This document shows, in pieces, positions 21,523 through 27,455 of a stretch of DNA of 27,455 nt. The notes below the pieces were generated by a model. That model was not told the DNA's origin. It worked only from the letters and a program-made list of their open reading frames with translations, and searched no databases. Source of the stretch: UBA4735 sp035935465 (lineage in GTDB: Bacteria; Chloroflexota; Limnocylindria; P2-11E); NCBI GenBank assembly GCA_035935465.1, contig DASYXA010000069.1, forward strand, positions 1 to 27,455, given 5' to 3'. A program made the position numbers and the translations under genes. Position 1 is the stretch's first letter. Each line of letters opens with the position of its first letter.

Positions 21523-22358
21523 CTCGTCGCTCCGCGGACGATCCGGCGGCTCAGGGCGATGCCGCCGAGCTCGAGCGTCGCGGCGACCGGGATGAGCACA
21601 TGCGTACCGAGCGGCGTCGAAAGCGTCGCGCCGAGGCCGGGCATCGTGGCCACCAGATAGAGCGCGAGGCACGGCACGATCGCCGCGAGCAGGTAGCACT
21701 GCGCGCGAACGCCCGCGGTCCGGGCGCGGATCTCGGCATCGAGACGCTGGTCGTAGACCGCGCGCTCGGCCACCGCCTCGAGCAGCGACGCGGCCCGGTC
21801 GATCGGAAGGCGTTCGCTGACGCCGAGCGCGAGCGTGTGGAGCGTCGCGGCGAGACGCCGATCGCCTGCCGTTGCGGCGGCGGCGCCGAGCGCGTCGCCG
21901 AGCGGATCACCGAGGTCGAACCGCTCGATCGCGTGCTCGAACGGCCGGCGCGCGAGTCGATCCGCGCAGCCGGCCGCCGCGCGCCGTACTGCTTCCGGCA
22001 GCGGGATCCCCGACCGGAGCAGCGCGTGCGTGGCCAGGAGCAGCTGGGCCACGGATCCACGCGCGCGGTCACGGGCGCCCTGCGCGCGGACGCGGATCGC
22101 GATGGAGGGCAGGAGCCCGGCCAGCATCCCGACCGCCGGAGCGAGGCCCGCCGCTCGCGCCACGGCGATCCCGCCGATCAGCGCGCCGAGGCGCACGAGC
22201 TCCCAGCGCGCGGTCCCGTGCGGCCAGCCGGCATCCGCGAGCGCTGCGCGATCGGGGTGCGATCCACGGCGCGGGATCCCGGCGCCCCCCAGCGGGATCA
22301 TGCCGATCGCGAGCGCGGCCGCGGCGAGCGCCAGTGCGCCGATCGCGGAAGCCGTCAT
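21519..22358 (-). CDS. tadB: TadB-like inner-membrane platform protein
   Basis: The 279-aa protein has two N-terminal helices (about 3-25 and 58-90), an F domain (QLLLATHALLRSGIPLPEAVRRAA; RFDLGDPLGDAL; LHTLALGVSERLPIDRAASLLEAVAE) and C-terminal helices containing QCYLLAAIVPCLALYLV. This is the layout of TadB, the partner of TadC. ATG at 22358 is chosen because it overlaps the cpaF stop as ATGA, matching the rest of the operon; a GTG four codons upstream is possible. Order cpaF-tadB-tadC is the conserved Tad order. Confidence 0.87.
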   Translation of the reverse strand: MTASAIGALALAAAALAIGMIPLGGAGIPRRGSHPDRAALADAGWPHGTARWELVRLGALIGGIAVARAAGLAPAVGMLAGLLPSIAIRVRAQGARDRARGSVAQLLLATHALLRSGIPLPEAVRRAAAGCADRLARRPFEHAIERFDLGDPLGDALGAAAATAGDRRLAATLHTLALGVSERLPIDRAASLLEAVAERAVYDQRLDAEIRARTAGVRAQCYLLAAIVPCLALYLVATMPGLGATLSTPLGTHVLIPVAATLELGGIALSRRIVRGATR

Positions 22359-23449
22359 CCGTTGCTCCACACGATCGTCGCGAGCTCGTCCTCGACGCGC
22401 GCGATCTCGCGGACGATCCGCCGGCCATCGCCCCGGCGTTCGAGATGCACGATGACGTCGAGCGCGCGCGAGACGTGGCGGGTGATCGCCGCCGCCGACA
22501 GCTCCCCGGCGCGCGCGAGCAGCAGCTCGAGCCGGCCGATGGCATCGCGGGCTGAGCCCGCATGCAGGGTCGTGAGCGAACCGGCGTGGCCGGTGCTGAG
22601 CGCCTCGAGGAGCGCCGATGCGTCGCGCGGCGACCGGACCTCGCCCACGATGATCCGGTCGGGCCGCATCCGCAGGGCATTGACCACGAGGTCCGCGACC
22701 GCGACCCCGCTGTCACGTGATGGAACGCACTCGAGGTGGACCGCGTGGTGGTGCGGAAGGACGAGCTCGTTCGTGTCCTCGATCACGACGATCCGCTCGT
22801 CCGCGGGTATCGCCGAGCCGAGCGAGCGGAGGAGTGTGCTCTTGCCCGAGCCCGTCGCGCCGCTGATCAGCACATTGCGGCGCCGGCGTACGGCATCCAC
22901 GAGGAGGGCGGCCGCCTCGCCGCTGAGCGCGCCCGCCGTGACCCACGAGGCCGGCCCGGCGAGCGGCATCGACAGCGGCCTGAACTTCCGGATGGACAGG
23001 CACGGCCCGCCGACGGGCTCGATGACCGCGTTGGCGCGAGAGCCATCGCGCATCCGCGCGTCGACGAAGGGATGCTCGAGCGTGAGCTCGCGGCCGACGC
23101 TCGCGGCGATCCGGTAGATGAGGTCGGACAGCTCGGCGCCATCGCGGAACGAGACCGCGACGCGCTCGAGCCGGCCGTCGCGCTCGACGAAGATCCGATC
23201 GGGCGCGTTGACGAGCACGTCGGTCACCCGCGGATCGTCGAGCAGTGGCTGCAGGCACCCGAAGCCGAACAGGTCGGCGCACAGGCGTTCGAGCTCGGGA
23301 TCGGACAGCCGCGCACCGGCCGCGCTCCGCACCCGCTCGCGGATGAGCCGGCGGCGCGCCGGGTCGGCGTACAAGGCGAGCAGCGTCGCGGGATCGAGGC
23401 CTGCGGCGACCTCGTTGCGGACCCGCGCCACGACCGCGGCGTCGATCAC
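22355..23449 (-). CDS. cpaF: Tad pilus assembly/secretion ATPase (CpaF/TadA)
   Basis: The 364-aa hexameric ATPase powers Flp pilus assembly and probably retraction. The N-terminal domain has GCLQPLLDDPRVTDVLVNAPDRIFVERDG in pieces across 64-92. The catalytic domain carries RMRDGSRANAVI (132-143), Walker A GATGSGKST (197-205), the Asp box VVIEDTNEL (221-229), Walker B RIIVGEVR (265-272) and the His box GHAGSLTTLHAGS (287-299). All are intact, so the enzyme should be active. GTG at 23449 overlaps the tadZ stop by 4 nt; the upstream open frame has no family sequence. Confidence 0.95.
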   Translation of the reverse strand: MIDAAVVARVRNEVAAGLDPATLLALYADPARRRLIRERVRSAAGARLSDPELERLCADLFGFGCLQPLLDDPRVTDVLVNAPDRIFVERDGRLERVAVSFRDGAELSDLIYRIAASVGRELTLEHPFVDARMRDGSRANAVIEPVGGPCLSIRKFRPLSMPLAGPASWVTAGALSGEAAALLVDAVRRRRNVLISGATGSGKSTLLRSLGSAIPADERIVVIEDTNELVLPHHHAVHLECVPSRDSGVAVADLVVNALRMRPDRIIVGEVRSPRDASALLEALSTGHAGSLTTLHAGSARDAIGRLELLLARAGELSAAAITRHVSRALDVIVHLERRGDGRRIVREIARVEDELATIVWSNG

Positions 23450-24216
23450 CCAAGCCCCCGAATGAGCGTGTCCAGCGCGCGCATCGTCGGGGCCCGCGCC
23501 GCGAACTCGTCGTCGGCGAGGAAGGGATCGCGGGGGACCGCCGCCGCGAGCGGCCAGGGCAGCCGCGCGGCGATGCGGACGGCGTCGTCCGGCTCGACCC
23601 CGACCACGACGAGCGCGGTGCGCACGGGGCACCCGTCGAGCAGCGGCACCGCGCAGAACGCCGCCTGGAGCTGGGCGACCGTCGGGCCCGCGACGACACA
23701 GAGCCGGTCGATGGATCCCAGCACGTGCGGGTCGAGCGCCTCCGCGCCGGAGCCGAGGTCGAGCACCACGGCGCGATCGCGGTGGACCTGGCCGATCAGC
23801 TCGGCGATCCGCGCACCGTCGAACGACCGGTGCAGCTCCGGCGTACCGGGCAGGAATCGCACCTCACCCCAGCGCGAGAGCAGCTCGGCCTCGGATCCCG
23901 GGCGCAGGAGCGCGTCGACGACCGTGGCGCCGGCCGAGTGCGCTCGAAGCGCAAGCGTGGGCACGCGCCGGTCGAGGTCGATGAGAACGGTCGCGCGCGC
24001 GGCGGTCGCCGAGCGGTGCGCGACGAGCGCCGCGACCGTGGACGTGCCGACGCCCGCAGTGAGCGACCAGAACGCGACCGCTCGCTCCGGCGGAAGCGCT
24101 GCCGGGCGCGACGGCTCGAGCGGCGCGAGCGGCTCGGCGCGACCGGTGGCGTCACGCATCAGCGTCAGCGCGATCTGCGCGACCGGCGATGCGTCGAGCC
24201 AGGCGCGCCAGCTCAT
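23446..24216 (-). CDS. TadZ/CpaE-like localization protein with degenerate P-loop
   Basis: The 256-aa protein has a MinD/ParA-like fold as in TadZ. After an N-terminal leader (1-45), AVAFWSLTAGVGTSTVAALVA is the first strand and P-loop region. The deviant Walker A KGGxGKST is changed to TAGVGTST (53-60), so both lysines are missing. ATVLIDLDRRVPTL and AVVLDLGSGAEALDPHVL keep the shape of the following Asp-containing strands. TadZ proteins place the pilus apparatus in the cell, and several have atypical ATP sites. ATG at 24216 fits the ATGA overlap; an ATG four codons earlier is the alternative. It lies between an unknown gene and cpaF. Confidence 0.78.
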   Translation of the reverse strand: MSWRAWLDASPVAQIALTLMRDATGRAEPLAPLEPSRPAALPPERAVAFWSLTAGVGTSTVAALVAHRSATAARATVLIDLDRRVPTLALRAHSAGATVVDALLRPGSEAELLSRWGEVRFLPGTPELHRSFDGARIAELIGQVHRDRAVVLDLGSGAEALDPHVLGSIDRLCVVAGPTVAQLQAAFCAVPLLDGCPVRTALVVVGVEPDDAVRIAARLPWPLAAAVPRDPFLADDEFAARAPTMRALDTLIRGLG

Positions 24217-24758
24217 CCGCGGATCCATTGCGTGAGCAGCCGCTCCGACGCGTAGACCCGCAGCGGGGGCGCACCGGCCGCTCGGTCGAACAGCACCGGC
24301 CGGAAGGTCCGGCGGTTCGCGCGCAGCGTTTGGCGAGCGCACCAGGCCGTTCGTCTGATCTCGAGCAGCGCGTCGGCGCCGCGCAGCAGCGCCCGGCACC
24401 GCGACCGGCGGCGCTGGCCGAGCGGCCACGGTCGAAGCGGTCGCCGAAGGGCGTACGCCGTCGCTTCGGCCAGCGGGACGAGACGCACGTCGACGATGTC
24501 GAGCTCATCCGGGCCGAGGATCGCGGGTGCGAGTCCCCGGCCGAGCGCGCGGACGAGCGGCGGTGCGACCAGCGGGTCGGGGGGGATGACACCTGCGGCG
24601 ACGCCACGGACCGCGAGTGCGCGGCGCAGCCCGGCGACCTGGCGCTCATCGACGTTGATCCGCACGTCGTGGCCCCGCCGCCAGAGGGTCAATCGCGGCG
24701 CGGCGAGCGCGAGATCGAACGGGTCGTCGGTGAGGGCCTCGAGTGCGAGGGTGGTCAC
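24213..24758 (-). CDS. Unknown basic protein within the Tad operon
   Basis: I do not recognise this 181-aa protein. It has no signal peptide or transmembrane helix. The N-terminal half contains LTLWRRGHDVRINVDERQV and alternating hydrophobic segments (VRGVAAGVIPPDPLVAPPLVRAL); the C-terminal half is strongly Arg-rich (RRSRCRALLRGADALLEIRR, ARQTLRANRRTFRP). It overlaps cpaB and tadZ by 4 nt on each side, so it is clearly translated as part of the operon. A cytoplasmic accessory role near the TadZ-CpaF complex fits its place. That is inference only. Confidence 0.75.
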   Translation of the reverse strand: MTTLALEALTDDPFDLALAAPRLTLWRRGHDVRINVDERQVAGLRRALAVRGVAAGVIPPDPLVAPPLVRALGRGLAPAILGPDELDIVDVRLVPLAEATAYALRRPLRPWPLGQRRRSRCRALLRGADALLEIRRTAWCARQTLRANRRTFRPVLFDRAAGAPPLRVYASERLLTQWIRG

Positions 24759-25405
24759 TCCCGAACGGGGATGAAGACGAGCACGAACGTGCTCGTCGAG
24801 ATGCGGTCGGCGACCCGCAGCTCGTCGACCGGCGCGAGTGCGACCACGACGCTGCCGAGCCGGTCGATCGACAGGCCCGGGCCACGGCCCTGGTCCGCGG
24901 AGACGAATGGACCGCCGGCTTCGCCGCGCACGTCGAGCACGGTGACGTTCGCGGCGACCAGCTCCGTCATCCGGCCCGCGGGCGCGCGGCCCAGGATCGG
25001 CACGGCGATGACGTCGACGTGCGCCCCCGCCGCGAGCGCACCGCCCATCGCCTGCGACGGCGTGACCGGGATCGCGACCGCGCGCTGACCGGCGGGCGGC
25101 AGGAGTCCGCTATGGAACGCGGCGGCTCCCGCCGCGAGCGCGGGCCCGAGGATGATCTGCCCTGGCCAATGCGGCGCGCGGGGGACGCGTCCGATCGCCT
25201 CATCCGCCGACCGCAGCGCTCCGTCAGGGACGGCATCCGGCGGGAGCTGCTTCGACGTCAGGTCGGCGGCCGCGATCGCCTTGTCGGCATCGAGCGGGCG
25301 GGCAGCGACCACGATGCTCACCCGCTGAACGCTCCCGTAATAGATCGTGCCGGCGACCACGCCGCAGACCAGGGCGATCGCCAGGAGCGCGCGCTGACCG
25401 ATCAT
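24755..25405 (-). CDS. cpaB: Flp pilus assembly protein CpaB (SAF domain)
   Basis: The 216-aa protein has an N-terminal helix (RALLAIALVCGVVAGTIYYG, 5-24), then VSIVVAARPLDADKAIAAADLTSKQLP, the SAF/CpaB entry motif, and a second half with AVAIPVTPSQAMGGALAAGAHVDVIAV typical of RcpC/CpaB. It is an extracytoplasmic subunit anchored in the membrane. In Gram-negatives CpaB works with the secretin; no secretin gene is found here. ATG 25405 overlaps the preceding stop (ATGA), and its own stop is overlapped by the next GTG. Confidence 0.88.
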   Translation of the reverse strand: MIGQRALLAIALVCGVVAGTIYYGSVQRVSIVVAARPLDADKAIAAADLTSKQLPPDAVPDGALRSADEAIGRVPRAPHWPGQIILGPALAAGAAAFHSGLLPPAGQRAVAIPVTPSQAMGGALAAGAHVDVIAVPILGRAPAGRMTELVAANVTVLDVRGEAGGPFVSADQGRGPGLSIDRLGSVVVALAPVDELRVADRISTSTFVLVFIPVRE

Positions 25406-26292
25406 TCGACCAGCCCGGGCGCGCGCACGGCCACGCGGACAACGAGCTCATGGCTCGTTCCGTCGGCGTAGTCGATGAGGAAGCGCATGACCCGGGTCGT
25501 GCCGATCGGCGCGGGTCGATCCCAGCGGGCGACGAACGGATCCGCGGCGGTGCCGCTGAGTCCGCCGAGCGAGACGCAGTCACCGGATACGAATCGCCAC
25601 CCGCGGACGTCGGCGGCCGAGAACGACAGCGACGTCCGGCGTGCGCGGAGCACCTCGATCGATCGATCCGCGAGGAGCGCCGACGGGCGGACGGCGGGAC
25701 GCGCGGGCGCGACGGGCACCGGGACGTCGCGCTCGATGACGACCGGTCCCGCGGGGGCCGCCGGCGCCGGGCCCGGCACGGGCGCCGGCGCGGGACCCGG
25801 CTCCCGCGCCGGCGCGACGACCGGCTGCGGACGCGGGGCTGTCACCGCGTGGGCGACCTCGCGGTCGTCCTGGAAGAACACGACGCTGACCGGGATGAAC
25901 GCCTCACCGGACCGGATGAAGTTCTCGTAGTAGGTACCGGCGACCGAACGGCCGTCGCCCAGCGACGCCCGCCCGTTGAACGCCGCGCCGTCGTACGCGC
26001 TCGACCCACCGGTGCCGACGTTCTCGAGGACGCGCGCGTACGAGCCGGTGACCTGGTGGACCGTCTCCGTCGAGTACGTCGTGACCGCGCCGGCGCGGCT
26101 GATCGAATCGCCGGCGTAGGTCTCGGTCACCAGGTAGATGCCGGGCGGCGGCGCGACGGGCGCGGGCTCGGGGGTCCAGACCGGTGGCGGCGGCCGGTCG
26201 ATGTCCAGGTCGCGGTACGGGTTCCAGGCGGACGCGGATCCGCTCGTGGCCAGCGACAGCAGCACGACCGCGAGCGCGATGAGGCGGGTCAT
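25402..26292 (-). CDS. Secreted two-domain protein of the Tad operon, function unknown
   Basis: The 296-aa protein is not recognised. Residues 1-22 form a signal peptide (cut after SASA). Residues 23-50 are Pro-rich; 51-150 form a beta-rich domain (GIYLVTETYAGDSISRAG; VVFFQDDREV). Residues 152-203 are a Pro/Ala/Val hinge (PAPAPVPGPAPAAPAGP-like), and 212-296 form a second beta domain (SLSFSAADVRGWRFVSGDCV; RVMRFLIDYADGTSHELVVRV), ending without an anchor. Position between tadG-like and cpaB genes, with 4-nt overlaps on both sides, suggests an extracytoplasmic pilus accessory or wall-spanning part replacing outer-membrane components. Inference only. Confidence 0.75.
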   Translation of the reverse strand: MTRLIALAVVLLSLATSGSASAWNPYRDLDIDRPPPPVWTPEPAPVAPPPGIYLVTETYAGDSISRAGAVTTYSTETVHQVTGSYARVLENVGTGGSSAYDGAAFNGRASLGDGRSVAGTYYENFIRSGEAFIPVSVVFFQDDREVAHAVTAPRPQPVVAPAREPGPAPAPVPGPAPAAPAGPVVIERDVPVPVAPARPAVRPSALLADRSIEVLRARRTSLSFSAADVRGWRFVSGDCVSLGGLSGTAADPFVARWDRPAPIGTTRVMRFLIDYADGTSHELVVRVAVRAPGLVE

Positions 26293-26708
26293 CGCGCGCC
26301 ACCATTCGCCGACACGGCGACGTCGGTGATCGGGTGCAGGAACAGCGCGCCGAACAGGGGCGTCCGGACCGGCACGGTCGCGCTGATGCGTACGGTCGCG
26401 GGCGACGGGTCGACGCGGATGGCGGCGCCGGCGGCGACGCTGGCCGGTGTCGCCGCGAGCAGCGCCGCGATCGGGTCGAGGTTCGCCGCGAATACGGCCC
26501 GCGCGACGTCCGCCGCGTCCGACGCCGGTGCGAGCCGCCCGGTCCGGGCCAGCTCCGCGTCGTCCTGGTCGTTCACCGCGACGAGGGTGGCGAGATCGGC
26601 GGCGGAGCGCACCCGTGTGGCGACGACCCGCAGGCTGCCGAGCTCGAGCGTCGTCGTGAGGACCACGATCAACAGCGGCAGCGCCGCGACGGTCACGACC
26701 GCGCTCAT
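26289..26708 (-). CDS. TadE/TadG-like protein
   Basis: A 139-aa protein with one N-terminal helix (VVTVAALPLLIVVLTTTLELGSLRVV, about 4-29) followed directly by ATRVRSAADLATLVAVN, the pattern after the helix in TadG-type proteins (the AADLAALA-like stretch). The remaining part is extracytoplasmic with a beta-rich end (AIRVDPSPATVRISATVPV). No vWA domain. It is much shorter than the TadG-like proteins at 12653-16174. ATG overlaps the tadE stop by 4 nt, and its stop overlaps the next ATG. Likely a minor pilin or assembly factor. Confidence 0.75.
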   Translation of the reverse strand: MSAVVTVAALPLLIVVLTTTLELGSLRVVATRVRSAADLATLVAVNDQDDAELARTGRLAPASDAADVARAVFAANLDPIAALLAATPASVAAGAAIRVDPSPATVRISATVPVRTPLFGALFLHPITDVAVSANGGAR

Positions 26709-27091
26709 CGGGCGAGCTCTCCCCGGACGATCGCCGTGGTCCGCAGCGGGATGGTCGCGCTGAACAGGAAGGGGATCGCGATCGCTGCGCTCGTACGGAC
26801 GGTGACCGTGAGCTGCTCGCGCCAGCCGACGCGCGGTGGCGTGATCTCGAGCGTGGACCGTGTCGGATCGATGCCGGACTGCCGAAGTGAGTCATTGAGG
26901 AACGCCCGGACCTCGGGCGCGTCGCCGCCGATCTCGGCGGCATAGCGCGCGACCTGGACCGTGGCGCTTTCCTGCGCCAGCCAGCGCTGGAACACGTCCC
27001 CGAACTCGATCACCGCGAACAGCAACGGGACCAGGACCGTGATCATCAGCGTCGTCTCGAGCGTCGCGAGGCCGGCATCGTCGCCCGACAT
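26705..27091 (-). CDS. TadE-like minor pilin
   Basis: A 128-aa TadE-like protein. MSGDDAGLATLETTLMITVLVPLLFAVIEFGDVFQ carries a short charged leader, a Gly before LATLE with Glu five residues on, and the export helix, which is close to the motif of the adjacent pilin (GLATIEY). QESATVQVARYAAEIGG follows the helix as in TadE. The rest is an extracytoplasmic domain. ATG 27091 is 2 nt after the flp stop, so ribosomes may re-initiate. It begins the chain of eight 4-nt overlaps. Confidence 0.83.
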   Translation of the reverse strand: MSGDDAGLATLETTLMITVLVPLLFAVIEFGDVFQRWLAQESATVQVARYAAEIGGDAPEVRAFLNDSLRQSGIDPTRSTLEITPPRVGWREQLTVTVRTSAAIAIPFLFSATIPLRTTAIVRGELAR

Positions 27092-27093
27092 CG

Positions 27094-27264
27094 CTAGCGG
27101 ACCGCGCCCATCTGCGTCACGAGCGCCTGCAGTCGCGAGACCAGGCCGTTGTTCCAGGCCTGCACGCCGACCACGAGCGTTCCGAGCACGACGGCCGCCC
27201 CGATGATGTATTCGATGGTCGCGAGACCGCCCTCAGCCGCGGCGAACGTCCTGCTGCGAGACAC
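27094..27264 (-). CDS. flp: Flp pilin, major pilus subunit
   Basis: A 56-aa type IVb prepilin. The leader VSRSRTFAAAEGG is cut by prepilin peptidase after the second Gly, leaving LATIEYIIGAAVVLGTLVVGVQAW with Glu and Tyr at positions 5 and 6 (the Flp motif G/xxxxEY), then a short C-terminal part ending QMGAVR. Size and layout are exactly those of Flp pilins. GTG at 27264 is preceded by GGAGGTGAT, a near-perfect Shine-Dalgarno, which fixes the start and suits high expression of a structural subunit. An overlapping frame starting ATG four nt upstream stops after 11 codons. First gene of the Tad operon; no prepilin peptidase gene is in the window. Confidence 0.9.
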   Translation of the reverse strand: MSRSRTFAAAEGGLATIEYIIGAAVVLGTLVVGVQAWNNGLVSRLQALVTQMGAVR

Positions 27265-27270
27265 ACATCA

Positions 27271-27291
27271 CCTCCGAACGACGGGCGGAGG
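27271..27291 (-). promoter_or_regulatory. Hairpin pairing the flp Shine-Dalgarno sequence
   Basis: On the minus strand CCTCCG (27291-27286) is complementary to CGGAGG (27276-27271), which contains the flp ribosome-binding site; the loop is 9 nt. In RNA this would hide the site and lower translation unless opened by a ligand, protein, temperature or ribosomes. Pairing is seen; regulation is inferred. Confidence 0.5.
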
Positions 27292-27329
27292 CTGCGCTCC
27301 CGCTGCGGCTCGCGCGATGGGAGGGCAGA

Positions 27330-27434
27330 CCGGTACCGAGGTACCGCTCGTGGCATTCCGCCGTGGGCCATTCGGCGTGAGCGTCGCCGCGGAGCGCCGG
27401 GCCGTTCGGCCCACACACCTGGGACCCGAAGCGG
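27330..27434 (-). repeat. Multi-block motif, copy 2, in the flp leader
   Basis: On the minus strand CCGCTTCGGGTC (27434-27423), GCCGAACGGCCCG (27410-27398), GCCGAATGGCCC (27376-27365) and GGTACCGG (27337-27330) occur in the same order as copy 1 at 19219-19291. Around the last block is the inverted repeat CGGTACC/GGTACCG (27331-27346). The second block can form GGGCC-GAAC-GGCCC. Spacing between blocks differs from copy 1. The rest of 27265-27455 shows no gene. Confidence 0.5.
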
Positions 27435-27455
27435 AGCGAGATCAGCTGGATCGCC

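Noticed and set aside
25735..25840. Repetitive GC-rich stretch that could be mistaken for a DNA repeat array.
   Set aside because: It encodes the Pro/Ala hinge of the secreted Tad-operon protein; the repetition follows from the amino acids and has no regular unit.
25931..25945. ACCGAACGGCCG resembles the GCCGAAYGGCC boxes of the multi-block motif.
   Set aside because: It lies inside a coding region, lacks the companion blocks and is explained by the encoded protein.

Overview
The window is very GC-rich, densely coded bacterial DNA with short intergenic gaps and many 1-4 nt gene overlaps. No rRNA, tRNA, CRISPR array, insertion sequence or phage gene was seen. The gene set is a Tad/Flp pilus locus without a secretin gene, several lipoproteins and signal-peptide proteins, and a TatA with a zinc ribbon. 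This suggests a free-living, probably monoderm, high-GC lineage; a Chloroflexota-type organism (Limnocylindria/Ellin6529-like) is my best guess. That placement is inference from gene content, not from a marker gene.

Region 1 (1-7797) is mixed metabolism. It holds the N-terminal part of an M16 zinc peptidase behind a divergent HemB-like protein, a secreted C39-like peptidase with a helical-repeat tail, and a VapBC-type toxin-antitoxin pair whose toxin frame begins at ACG. Next come a minus-strand operon NUDIX hydrolase > 2-hydroxyacid dehydrogenase > aminotransferase with 4-nt overlaps, and a plus-strand pair DUF554 membrane protein > threonine aldolase.

Region 2 (7798-11528) is a peptide-type ABC importer on the minus strand: binding lipoprotein > hairpin > DppB-like > DppC-like permease. 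Its ATPase genes are not adjacent.

Region 3 (11761-16174) is a plus-strand set of four TadE/TadG-like pseudopilin or surface proteins. Two are large and lack an obvious von Willebrand A motif. Region 4 (16171-18648) holds a DUF885 metallopeptidase-like protein and, divergently, a YkgJ cysteine-cluster protein overlapping a DinB/ClbS-like protein.

Region 5 (18703-20671) is minus-strand tatA > mobB > mobA, then a lipid-anchored cupredoxin. Mo-bis-MGD enzymes are folded with cofactor in the cytoplasm and often exported by Tat, and cupredoxins carry electrons outside, so the set fits maturation and use of exported redox enzymes.

Region 6 (20737-27264 with its leader to 27455) is the core Tad pilus operon on the minus strand: flp pilin > tadE > tadE/G-like > unknown secreted protein > cpaB > unknown protein > tadZ > cpaF > tadB > tadC. 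From tadE to tadC the nine genes are joined by eight consecutive 4-nt overlaps. The flp leader has a hairpin that would pair the Shine-Dalgarno sequence. It also holds a multi-block motif that recurs near the cupredoxin gene. These leader elements are the most promising undescribed signals in the window.
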